Positions 48,201 to 60,000 of a DNA stretch of 60,000 bases are shown one piece after another. The position numbers and the translations under genes were made by a program. Source of the DNA: Lingula anatina. Lineage: Eukaryota > Brachiopoda > Lingulata > Lingulida > Lingulidae. A model generated the notes under the pieces. That model ran no database searches and had not been told where the DNA came from. It saw only the letters and a list, made by a program, of their open reading frames with translations. The DNA lies in NCBI RefSeq assembly GCF_001039355.2, contig NW_019774291.1:900877-960876 (forward strand), given 5' to 3'. Each line of letters starts with the position of its first letter. Position 1 is the stretch's first letter.

Positions 48201-51200
48201 CGACCGCGTGGGTCTCTGGGGTTCCAATAAATAGTTGATTATCAGCTCATTCCGAACAGTTGGTTGCCTCAATTCCCAAAGTCTTTATCTATTTTGTTTT
48301 AATTCCCTCGTTTTTTATTCTGTAAAATCATGCCGGGACGATCCTAGACGTCTTTAATATCCGAATGGTTGATAATTATTTCAAATGTATAGTTAAAACA
48401 GTTCCATCAGACTAGTATAGTTTCAGTCAAGGTAATCGTTTAGATGTGGTGACATGCACATGTAGCAAAATCATTGGTTTTGATCTCCCCTCCTTACGTG
48501 CCATTTATACAGTAAGACTTTTTTTATTTCTTATCGAGTAGCTGTAGACTTTTAAGTTTTAAAGGATGTAAAAGTTTTTAAACAGTTTTTACCTCACTGC
48601 TGTCTCTAATTTTGATAACAAAAATAGGATTCTTAGCAACTATATTTTAAAAACTAAATTGTTATCTTATCCTTTATACACTTTACCCGAATAGCAATCC
48701 AATTTTCGTAATATATGAATTTTAATTCACATATCAATGGCTGAATAAACTCTGACCTTATCTTATCTTGTAAAAAAAAAAAAAAGAAAAAAAAAAAAAA
48801 AAACGTGAGCTTTAAGTTTGTTTTCTCCTTAAGACATCCACTCGTTTCCTTAGATTTTAACTCTGTCCCAACTAGCCGCAATACATGGCCATAACACACA
48901 TCCGAACTATAATGAAGGACACCCGTGCTGCAGTCTTCATGGAAGCGGGTCTGCGTGTATTACAGTGCCACTAGACAGGAAAACTTAACAGGTAACTGTG
49001 AAACCGCCAAACTGTTTCCCCGGTCTTTCGGGATTAAAAGTTCACATGTTTGCCATCTGCACGTTCACACAATGTGCTTCTACTGCAGTCTCACCCACAT
49101 TTTACATTGACACCATATATCGTTTCCAGATTTTCGTTGCATCAATGGGTCTTGCAGGAGGAGTAAAGTGTTGAAAAGGTTTGTGCTTGAAAGGGACATG
49201 GCGGATTTTGAAAACACGTTTTAAATTTGTGAAGAGACCGACCCCGAAAATCTCTACGAACAAGGATTTTTTTTAAAAACACTGGTCCTTTTCTCCTTCT
49301 AAGACGTTTGTAGAGACCATTGGGTCTAACCGTTTATTTTTAATATGCTGTTTTTTTTTTCATCTGGTCAGATTCCTTCATTATCTCCTTGACAAGATTC
49401 CTTCATCCATACAGTGTTGGGTGCGGCCCAGGCACCTTATGGTAATGATTGGAGCAGCCCCAGTTATAACACTGGTCGATTCGCGCGCGTGTTTTCTATA
49501 CCGTAAGTCCTCACGGACGTATCTACTTAAAAAAATAGGCAAGCATCCTATCCTTTCTCGACTATAAAAAAAGATGTGTGGCTTTATAGGATGTATATGG
49601 TCATTAACCGCCTACACAGGATACTGATGTACAGCAGCTTATGTCATCGACGTACATGTAGCCAGGCAGCTCTGCGAAGGAGAATCCTCCAACATGAGGT
49701 TGTCCAACTCTAATTGTGCCCCAAGAATTTGTCCGGAGGCGACGCCATAGCAGCCAAGTTAATGACCAAGCCTCAGTTGGTCTGATAACAGACAGTTCAG
49801 AGTTATGAGGAAAGGCGTTATCTTGTGGCAGTGAACCTCTGTTAACAGTGCTGGCCTCATCTACTAGTCAAGCTACAAGTGAATGCTAGTGAATGGTCCG
49901 AAGACATCCCCAGAAACAGTTTGTACGTCAGAGGAACGTCTAGGCAGATTTTCTGCATGACTTCGCTTGAATTTCCTTCACAGCAAACCCTTTCTTTCCT
50001 TAAATGGGATGACATGACATATTTCCAGCAGGTACATGTATTTTCAACCATGGTGCGCATCACTTCCAATCCTGGACAATATGAGACAATGAAGCAGCTT
50101 TCTACATTTAAATAAAATAATTTATCTTATTAGGGACATCATCGCAGGAAACTGGGAACGATTATTGAGGTTTAAAGCTACGCCAATAGCTCTCTAGTTA
50201 ATAGAGGCTGGGTCCATCTTTACTTCCCCCAAAACCGATTTATTATAGGAGTTTTCTTTCGTTTTTCATTATAGTCTACTCTATCTATGTTTTTTCTACT
50301 AATTTTTCTACTAATCTACTAATCTAGCGGTACCATTTTAACCTGCTGTTTCACCTCTTTCCTTTGGCCTTTGATTTTACTAGCTCCAGCTGGAGCATTT
50401 GAACAATGATTGTGATGCGATACATGTACATGTAACACTAAAACGTATGTTTGGTATGTTTCATACTATATACATTTATTACATTTCAAAAGGCCACTAA
50501 TCTTTGTTACTGAAGAGAATTCAAATTTTCGGTCTGACATTTTCTAAGAACAAAATGTAAAAAAAGTTTGATGTGTATTTAGCGAAAATGGCACTTGAAA
50601 AGGAGAGACAATTTTCCGTTTTCCACACACATTGCATTTCAGTTGTAATTCAATCATCGTTGGCAATCTCTTTCCGTTGGGAGTTAGTAAATGTATATAT
50701 TTTTTTTTAAAAATCGCACGTTGTTTCAGAACTGTCACTGGTATCCAGCGTCCTAACATTGACCCTGATTGCCTGCGACCGTTTCTTCGGCATCGTGTTT
50801 GCAATGAAAGCCCACTTAATGGATCGTAAGGCGCTCCCGTTCATTATTATGATATGGGTGATAGCGGCAGGGGTTTCGTCTCCTCTTCTTGTCTACCGGA
50901 AACAATTCGAGAGGCAATGGAAAGATCATCTCGAGATATGGTGCGATGATAACTGGCCGAAAGTGGAGATGGACATGAGCGCCAACACAACTAGGTGGAC
51001 ACAGCCATCCCGCACTTTCTACTACACCTTTGTTTCTGTGGTGCTCTACTTTATCCCAATAGGTATCATGATAGTCGCTTATGCCATGATTATTTGGAAA
51101 TTGTGGTCTAGTGAACTTCCTGGGGAACAGATCGAATATGAAATTGACGCCCAGAATAAAATCAAGAAAAAGGTAAGTTTAGAACTTGAAGTGTAGTTTT

Positions 51201-52361
51201 GATTGCTTCGAAATACTTATCATTTAAAGAGAAAAAACTTTATGTTCTAGGACAGATTGAGAACCGTGAGTGAGCGTTAAATGAGACATATTTTCGCAGG
51301 GGCCTTGCAATGACATTGCGTACAGATGAAACAGAAAGTACCTTCACAGTCGCACAGCCGTTGCCTAGGCTGCGCGAAGCCTCCTCGCGGTAGCTTCGCC
51401 ATCCACCCCCTTTTTTATTTGAAGAACAGAAGGGGGAGGATGGCAAACATTCAGGAGCGAAGCTTGGAGGATAATACTCGGATATCTTGGATCCTAGTGC
51501 GAAGGAAATTTCTGTTTTAACTGTATATGCATATTTTTATTTCTTCATTTTTTAGAGGGAAGTACAATATGGAACTCTTTATCTCACTCTCTTACCAAGT
51601 ATTCGAATCCCTTCCATTAGTCCATTCTCTCTTGACATTTCCAATTCTTTTTGGCCTCTTGTCAATTCTCTATCAATTTACAGTTCTTCATTTTAAACCA
51701 CGTGTTTATAATTATAAATCTGCATCTCACTACTACAAGACAGAGGATTGTTCATACCTATGTCATTGTTGATGATTGAAAATTGAATGGAATTTGTCTC
51801 GTGTTTGATTTCCAATATACCCTGTGTCCCATAACAAGTAATGGGAGTGTTAAATGCATACACAATATATCCGTCACTATATTTTCTGAAATGTACCATG
51901 AAGATAAGGCATATTTTCTGAAACTGTATTGTTCAATCATTGCCTGGACCATAATTCTTGTACCAACCACTTTTTTACAGCGCGGCCGTGATTCATTGTT
52001 ATTCGTATTGCGCGATAACCTGATACTCTGATATAGCGAACAACTATAGCAATAATACTTTCACCAGAAAGTGCTCAAGAGCAAGAATGAAACTGATTAT
52101 TTTCACTCTGCCAGGTAAATATATGAAATGTTTTTAATCCTCAGGTAGTCATCATGCTGTGTGTGATATTGCTTGTGTACGTGATATGTTGGACACCTTT
52201 CCAAATCCTGGTGCTGTGGTACGAATACGGAAAACACAAACATCTCCAGGTAAAAATAAACTGACCTTTTAGATTGTCATATTTGACAGATGATCTGGAG
52301 GTGCAAAACAAGAAACGACCTTTCTCTATCTGTCTACAAGCCTCCCCCTCCCTCTCTCTTC

Positions 52362-52421
<60 letters not shown>

Positions 52422-52965
52422 ATATTTGATAAGGATGCGGTGCCTGTTCAATGACAGGAAGTTATGGCACATTCTATTTATGATTATAAATTGGCAAATG
52501 CTTTCTTTTTCAGAATCCGCCATGGTACCCCAAGTTTGAGTTTTTCGCCCAGTTTATTTCGTACTCAAACAGTGCCTTTAATCCGTTCATTTATGCAGGA
52601 TTTAACGAAAACTTTCGAAAAGGTAATCTTTGTATAATTTCTTTGCTGCCGCTTTCTTGTAGTCTTTCAAATATGACCCTCTCAATCGTTTTCATTGCGT
52701 TTTGTCACCGATGCCAATACTCATTACTCAAAATAACAAAGACGATGTGGGAAAAATAGGGAAAAACAAAAAGTAACGTGCAATATAGCACGTCAAATAT
52801 TTTTAAGAATTGGGATCGTTTGTCAGATTAAAGTAACCTGCTGATCCCAAGCATTGTAATGCACTCACTTGCACTCTTGGAGTTTCAATCAAAAACAAAA
52901 AGTAATCACAAACTTGTGAATTTAAGTATTATTTCATACGAGATATACTGGTACCGTATGTAAGC

Positions 52966-53019
<54 letters not shown>

Positions 53020-53271
53020 ATATATATCAAATGTAATAAAATGCATTAATAAAGCGCCTTACTTTTTACAGGTTTCAAAGAGTTGCTGTCGTGTGGCACT
53101 GACGCCACTCGAATCAGGCGTTACCCTTACTCTCGCCAGTTTTCGTACCGCACAAGTACTACGCAGAGCACGCTCTTTCAGAGTAGCAGCAATTCCAATT
53201 CGACACGGCATCTAGACCAACAGCAGCAGAGAGAGCGAGAGGCGTGCCTAACCACCATGACTCGAGTCTGA
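35249..53271 (+). CDS. Five-exon class A neuropeptide-type GPCR
   Basis: Exons 35249-35705, 50730-51172, 52145-52249, 52514-52622 and 53072-53271 join in phases 1, 0, 0, 1 to give 437 residues. The start has an ideal context (ACCATGG). The N-terminus has sequons at N9 and N40. TM1 carries GN (89-90), TM2 LAVSDLM (D118), outer Cys145, TM3 ends in DRF (169-171, variant of DRY, with FFGIVFAMKAH after it), TM6 CWTPF (315-319), TM7 NPFIY (358-362), then FRKGF and a Ser/Gln/Arg-rich tail. Exon 1 ends just before TM3, as in several peptide receptors. The style fits neuropeptide receptors of the NPFF/QRFP/orexin/tachykinin-like assemblage; the ligand cannot be assigned. Intron 1 (15 kb here) contains an apparent assembly duplication. 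Confidence 0.92.
35706..35791 (+). other. Start of intron 1 of the five-exon GPCR
   Basis: Donor ATAG|GTAAGT, followed by AT-rich intron that leads into the duplicated block. Confidence 0.7.
35792..36026 (+). repeat. 235-bp block identical to 39573-39807
   Basis: By eye every base matches the start of the second 3.5-kb copy, and it is cut off by a single N at 36027. The copy between (from 36028) differs at several sites. This is the expected pattern when one haplotype contig is interrupted by the other haplotype. Confidence 0.9.
36028..39571 (+). repeat. 3.5-kb duplication in GPCR intron 1, copy A (probable alternate allele)
   Basis: Aligns end to end with 39573-43076 at an estimated 97% or so, with scattered substitutions, a roughly 27-bp indel near 38660, and a GA repeat that is shorter here (about 39211) than in copy B (about 42716). 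It is bounded by single Ns at 36027 and 39572. No coding frame is preserved between copies. Confidence 0.9.
36374..36611. mobile_element. Tc1/mariner-type MITE inside copy A
   Basis: Inverted ends built on CTGGACAATAGAAGTGTCACC (36380-36400 and reversed at 36585-36605), with TA on both outer flanks (36372-36373 and 36612-36613), the target duplication typical of the Tc1/mariner superfamily. About 238 bp, no transposase. Confidence 0.6.
39573..43076 (+). repeat. 3.5-kb duplication in GPCR intron 1, copy B
   Basis: Begins with the 235 bp that also directly follow exon 1 (35792-36026) and continues as the partner of copy A until the sequences part near 43076. It is probably the true continuation of the contig that carries exon 1. 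Confidence 0.9.
39927..40167. mobile_element. Tc1/mariner-type MITE inside copy B
   Basis: Same element as at 36374. Inner inverted ends lie at 39933-39953 and 40139-40159 and are slightly longer matched here (through CCCC.TGAA). Confidence 0.55.
43077..48120 (+). other. Middle of GPCR intron 1; no gene seen
   Basis: AT-rich sequence with a large TC/AC microsatellite at 45240-45340 and poly-A at about 46365-46378. Frames at 44644-44937 and nearby lack domains and splice partners. Confidence 0.5.
45240..45340 (+). repeat. (TC)n(AC)n compound microsatellite
   Basis: TC tract followed by AC tract and CGCA/TGCA-interrupted repeats, in GPCR intron 1. Confidence 0.95.
48122..48260 (+). promoter_or_regulatory. 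Promoter-like GC island inside GPCR intron 1
   Basis: A short patch unlike its AT-rich surroundings: the perfect palindrome GTCACTCAGTGAC (48149-48161), CGCGCGAGCGACCGCGTGG (about 48193-48211) and CCAATAAATAG (about 48225) that could act as a TATA-like element. No coding exon follows closely, so it could be an enhancer, a non-coding RNA promoter or chance. Confidence 0.3.
48261..50729 (+). other. 3' part of GPCR intron 1; no gene seen
   Basis: AT-rich, with a poly-A tract at 48773-48803. The intron closes with a T-rich run and TTGTTTCAG at 50729. Confidence 0.5.
52347..52417 (+). repeat. (CT)n(CA)n microsatellite upstream of GPCR exon 4
   Basis: Compound repeat about 100 bases before the TM7 exon (52514-52622). 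Confidence 0.95.
52968..53018 (+). repeat. (TC)n microsatellite downstream of GPCR exon 4
   Basis: Long pure TC tract in the last intron, about 60 bases before the final exon. Confidence 0.95.
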
Positions 53272-53941
53272 CTGGAGCTTGTCGGGTTGCCAGACAAACA
53301 GAATTTCCTAGATATCCCCGGGTCTCATCCCTCCACTAGTCTTCTGCTCCACCAGAGGCGCTCGGTTGGGGCAACTTCTTTCCTCAGCCCTCCAGTCGAC
53401 CAGCCCAGGCCTCCAAGCAAGACCCTCTCTCGGTCGGCCCCTTCAGTGGCTGAAGATAGACTCCAGGAGATAGTCCCACTGAAACAGTTGCAACAAGTAT
53501 CAGGCAAACGGCCAATAAAGAAGAAAATACAACAACTGGAATCCTCCGTATAAAACCAAAACTACTGCCCGCCACTGGCTTTCTGGGTAGACCTACAAAA
53601 TGTATCCAGACTTGTATTCAAAGGAAAAGAGTTTTCTCCGAAATATTTCATTAATGAAAAAACTAGCTCTTTCACAACTTCTATTTTACCATTTCACTAT
53701 TCAAGGGGATGATAGTGAAATATTGTTTGTCTTGCCATCCGACACGAGAAGGCATTCCATCAGGTACAATACATCGTAGATATTATATGTCACACTGACT
53801 TATCTATTGTAATTGATCTTCACCAACTGTAGTGTAACATGTCCCCAAATGTGGTGTGAATTCTTTTCTCTCAAACAGAACGAGATCCATGTTAAGTAAT
53901 TGATTTGAGGCAAAACAGCGATTGCACAATGTATACCCTTA

Positions 53942-55765
53942 AATAAAAAAAAATTGTTTTTTTTTTTTATTTTTTAACTGTCTCTAAAGGTACATTAACT
54001 CCGTATGGATCAGTTGAAGCACTGGGGAATTTACATGTTCTATATAAGAATGATCGATTTATCAAAGAAAGAACTGTTTTTCTTCTATGCCTATCTGAGG
54101 TATTGTAATTCCGTTTTTGTATATATATATTAATTTGTTTCGTTTAAATGACACTATTAGCCAGTTTAAATGTTCACACTGTTTGTCGCAATTTTAAGTT
54201 CTTTACTATAATCACAGGTGTAATGAGAGACTTTTTTGAGAAACCGGTAGAATGTATATCTCAATTTTGCCAGTAGAGAAAACCACAGCTGTCGAAGGAA
54301 TTAAGGCAAATATGCCGCACTGGGCTAGCATTATGTAAATTAAATTGAAATTGATATTATATTGGCAAAGCATTCCTAACAGGAAATGAGCAATTAAGCC
54401 ACATGCATCAATAGTAAAAATGAAATGTTACATCGAGAGGTACTAATATAAAAACCACGGCCAACACACGCCGAAGTATTGGATTGCTACATGTATTTAC
54501 GAATTAACCAAGGCAGATCTGATTTGGAAAAAGAAACGGATCACCTCCTCCTCCTGTAAACTTAGTTTCAACGTCATGTTATCGTTGGTGACATTTTTGT
54601 GGAGTCTATTGTGTGGAAAAAGATCTTTAAAATACGGGACTCCTTTGCACTCCCTTCAGAGAGGTTGCGTTTATAGGAATAGACAAATAACTGTAGCTCC
54701 ATTGATCATTGATTTTTTGAGATCGTTAAAAGATACTTATTTCATTTTAATTGTTGCTCATCGAGAAATTAAAATAATTTAAGTTCGGTGGGAGATCTGA
54801 CAAATGGATTTACAAGAGCTTTACTTCATTTTTAGCTAATTTATTTCCATTATTGCATTAATTCATTTCAATGTGCATTGATATGGAAAGGGGAGTGTCT
54901 AGTTAAATTTTACATCAAATATTAGGCATTATAATGGCATTTTATGTTAAACATAAGGTGCATCATAAACACAGCGGTAAAGCATGGCGGGTACAGAGCA
55001 AGTATATGTATTATAAAAGTGTATTAAAATATTTCATGTTATACTGGATATATTTTTTGAGGCCTGTCTTTTTTTTTTCTTTTTTGGTGTGATTCAAGTA
55101 TTGACACATGTATTGACATTTAGGCCACGCTTCTGACTTTTGTGTGTTTGTTATATGTACAGCGCTGAGGCTGGTCCTCGTTTTCTGTTTTCTTATTAAG
55201 AAATGAAAATCATACAGGCATACAATTTCACATTACCTTATGGCGGTATTGATTCCATTCTTAGGTCCAAAACTTTTAAAGTACACAATCGAATAAAAAA
55301 AAAAATCGAAGATAAAGTGGGCGAGTTATTTGCGGCAAGATACAGCAAGTTTTGTAAAGCATTGATAATGAAACAAATTATGTTTGAAATACTTCAACAA
55401 TATCACGATATCACGCACGGAGTTTTTTAAGGACGAGGGATTATTTCCATCGGGAAAGCTTAAATTTCAGAAAGATTAATTTGGGGGCGTGTTGTCAAAC
55501 AGTGCCTCGAATGGATGAGAAATATTAGGCTGACACTATTGATGCTTTAGTGTAATACTAAAAGGAAGCGTCCTAGAATATTCTTTAAGGTACCGTCCCC
55601 GTCTGTAATTCGCCTGCTTTGTCTTATGAAACCACTTGCTATAGATAACAATGTGTCTAGCTTGGGTACAGTCTATGAAATTGTAAATATGTCATGTATG
55701 GGTAAAGCAAGAAAAATGATGTTTTTAGGTGTCAGGTGAAAATATTGTAAATTGAAGTGAATAAA
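53942..55765 (+). terminator. Candidate polyadenylation signals of the five-exon GPCR
   Basis: AATAAA at 53942-53947 (0.67 kb after the stop) and at 55760-55765. The first is nearer and followed by T-rich DNA. Confidence 0.35.
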
Positions 55766-56693
55766 GATATTTGAAAATCTAAGATTCACTTTTTGAATAT
55801 CTATTGCATGCAGGTTAATGCCACTTGATATATTTGTTAAGGTTTATGTTAACTTTTTTGACGTGGGGTGAAAAACGGCAACTTGCATTCCTTGCGTTGT
55901 AACCAGTGGTAAAAAAGGGCATAAAATAAAAGCTGCCAAAGGGACAGATATATGTCAAAACTGATAGAAACAGTGACATTCAAACTGTCTAAAAATGAGG
56001 CCCATGTTGCACCTTCAGCATATTTCAGTAGAATTTCTAATTTTACATTTTTGAATGTTGCAACCAGGTTATGTTTGAGTTCTTATTAGCCAAAAATCAC
56101 CCTCAACTTGCCCTTATATCGTGTAGACAGAAAAAAAAGTCCTGGGTGCCAATTTTTATTTCTTAGAAACTAGCCATTATATTTTTTACAAAATTTGACT
56201 TAATACTATTTCATGCATTCTCTGGTGCATATAAATTTAGCTAAATGGCACTACTGTCACGTAACATTAAATGCAAAAATGCATCTACAAATATGCAGTG
56301 CGGTTTGACAGGTAAGGTAGTCCTAGGAATAGAGGTCCCACATGTGCAGTGCAGGTAAGGGTCAGTCGAAGTATTGGGGTTAGAAATATGGGACCCGTCA
56401 AATGAAGAACAGACTACGGTTCTTAGGGGACAACCATTCCTGTCACACCGGTGCGACGAAACTGAGGGTCCGTGTAACACGGAGTCCACTCTCCATTTAA
56501 TAATACATGTCAGTGTTAGCCTGACGTAAGTGGGTCAAAATGTCGGGCCAGGCTCACCTGTGCAAATCAATGGAAACCGGACTCTATCATGGGGAACTCT
56601 GTCACGTCACACCTGGATGAAGCGGTTTGATGTCTCCCGGATGATGCTGACTATATCCAGTCGGCAACGGGAGTGATGCTCGTACGTCCAGAC
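53948..56693. other. Intergenic between convergent genes; no gene seen
   Basis: Mostly AT-rich. A minus-strand frame at 56241-56489 (82 codons, seven Cys) has a base composition unlike its surroundings but no recognised family, no clear splice sites and no partner exons. Confidence 0.45.
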
Positions 56694-56951
56694 CAGGGGC
56701 GGATCCAGGATTATTTGAAGGGGAGGGGGGTCCTCAGATGCAAAGCCGACCACCACCCACCCACCCACTTGGCGTGGGGTTAGGGGCCCGCTGAAGGACC
56801 CCGAAAATTTTTGGCATTTTAGAGGGCGAACGGTGAAATTTGGTGCGGTTTAGAATTATGATTCAGCTAGTCAAAATTCTAATTTCAAGAGGGGACCAGA
56901 AATCGAAGGGTGGGTTAGGACCCCCCTGACCCCCCTCTAAATCCGACACTG
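56694..56951. mobile_element. hAT-like MITE (CAGGGGCGGATCC ends)
   Basis: A GC-rich 258-bp element whose left end is CAGGGGCGGATCCAGG and whose right end, reverse-complemented, reads CAGTGTCGGATTTAG. Purine-rich subterminal runs are also inverted (GGGGGGTCCT type). CAGAC occurs directly on both sides (56689-56693 and 56952-56956), a possible 5-bp target duplication, shorter than the 8 bp typical of hAT. The CAGNGGCGGATCCAG terminus is a familiar hAT-type end in invertebrate genomes. Confidence 0.6.
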
Positions 56952-56956
56952 CAGAC

Positions 56957-58219
56957 AGTGTGTCCATAGGCAGGGTACAAGCCTGCAAAGGCGCCTTTGG
57001 ATATTAGCACTAGATCATTTCTTTTAACAGTGAGTGGACCATTTGGTTTTACATAATATTAAGAAATAATTGAGTCAAACGGTTTTTATGAAAGCATATG
57101 TAACAGCCCTAAAAATCAAATTGGGAAGAACGAAGCCGTACTTTGTCTTTTGTGATTTTAAAAAGTCACCAAATTTTCATAAAAAAATCTTCTCAAATTT
57201 ATGAAATAAGGTATTTATTCCAAAAGTAACTAAGTTTGCAAGAAGGCTCACTTGGAACGCCCGTCAAAAAATTATTTCATCTCAAAGTTTAATTTCAAGC
57301 CATGACATTTGCATATCTGTTGTACAGGTTCTGTAAAACAAGAAACAAAAACAAGTTTCAATTCTTTCACAACTTTATCTACAGAGTTAATTCAGGACGC
57401 TAACGACTTCCAGTAGATGCATCCAAACTGATATCACCATACATAAACTGAACACCAATGAAATATAAATACATCACACCACGCAAGATGTGAAACTTCC
57501 AATAGTCTTATGGATTTCTTTAACTCCATTCTTTAAAGTATACAAAGAAAGGACTTTTAGAGAAAACCATGAAAACCTGCACCAAATTCATTGGAGACAG
57601 TTTAAAGTCTCATTGGTGATAAGTATATGTGCGTATACCAAATGTTTGAATCCTGGAGTTTTAATAACAATTAAATTAAATATCAATTACCAGGCTAATT
57701 GTTTACAAACAGACATCACATTTATAATTTCCTTTTGTTCGTTGATGCATACATTAATTTCCTGTTCAAAATTGTAATCCAAAATTAAAGAAAATAATAG
57801 ACCATCAAATGCCTGTTGTAGTTATAATAATGCTCTCATACTGTAGTCTTGTGGAATTAAAGCATAGGGCAAAGTCCAGTTTCGCACTGACACAAGAAAG
57901 CAGCAAATCATTTTTTGTTACTCACAATACTATGAGGCATTTCAGTAATTATAGGAAAGAGTATAGTGTTATTGTCAACTCTGTTGAAGTATATGGGCCT
58001 TTTTTTTTGTTTCTCCCCACAGGAAGGCAAGTTTTGCCGTACACATGAATTACAATAGTAGTAGTTCTTGGACCGATTGAGTTTGTTTATGCTGTCCATG
58101 TGCTTCCTGTGTTGTCATACTGTGTATGCACATACTGAAGTAGGTCACTTGTACTTATATAAGTTAGTCTAAACATCAAACAGATGGTCAAGATTTGATG
58201 TGAACTGTATCAGTGCAGT
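56957..58219. other. Probable 3' UTR and downstream flank of the PP2A gene (minus strand)
   Basis: AT-rich sequence after the minus-strand stop codon at 58220-58222. TTTATT at about 57207 is AATAAA on the minus strand and would give a 3' UTR of about 1 kb, in keeping with the long 3' UTRs of PP2A mRNAs. Inferred only. Confidence 0.35.

Positions 58220-60000
<1,781 letters not shown>

Noticed and set aside
49857-50115. Overlapping open frames of 70-78 codons on both strands
   Set aside because: No family features, no splice partners; inside GPCR intron 1.

Overview
This is nuclear DNA of an animal, most likely a marine invertebrate with a highly polymorphic genome. The evidence is GT-AG spliceosomal introns in every multi-exon gene, a typical metazoan ribosomal protein gene (RPL28), a PP2A catalytic-subunit gene, two rhodopsin-class peptide receptors, decayed DNA transposons, and strong enrichment of the palindrome TACATGTA. 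An amphioxus-like chordate or a lophotrochozoan would both fit. I cannot fix the species from the sequence. The assembly has one large gap (3952-4930) and single-N joins at 36027 and 39572.

Layout: (1) 2-520 is the 3' end of an unrecognised gene with a Pro/Lys/Ala-rich C-terminus. (2) RPL28 follows on the same strand (TOP-like start near 577, CDS 932-3156, five exons). (3) A gap and gene-poor DNA run to about 5820. (4) 5831-21818 holds what I read as one large gene, the most interesting object here: four EF-hands with calmodulin-like spacing, then about 620 residues of disordered linker built from phase-1/phase-1 exons (including a Pro/Glu/Lys-rich repeat exon), then a C-terminal CBM20 starch/glycogen-binding domain. 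A second first exon at 11218 would give a form with only the last two EF-hands. (5) 23692-24882 is an intronless class A GPCR gene. (6) About 25-35 kb is gene-poor, with a TTAA-type MITE, a broken Tc1-like transposon and diverged tandem repeats. (7) 35249-53271 is a five-exon peptide GPCR gene whose first intron carries a 3.5-kb near-identical duplication that looks like two alleles assembled in tandem. (8) 53.3-58.2 kb is intergenic and holds a hAT-like MITE. (9) From 58220 to the right edge, on the minus strand, lies the 3' half of the PP2A catalytic subunit gene, convergent with the second GPCR.

The standout inference is a calcium-sensing, glycogen- or starch-binding scaffold. A calmodulin-like module joined through a long splice-variable linker to CBM20 would couple Ca2+ to polysaccharide stores, as the calmodulin subunit of phosphorylase kinase does, but in one polypeptide. 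The splice phases, the EF-hand spacing and the conserved CBM20 residues are read from the sequence. The function is inference. RPL28 and PP2A are housekeeping neighbours with no evident functional link to it.
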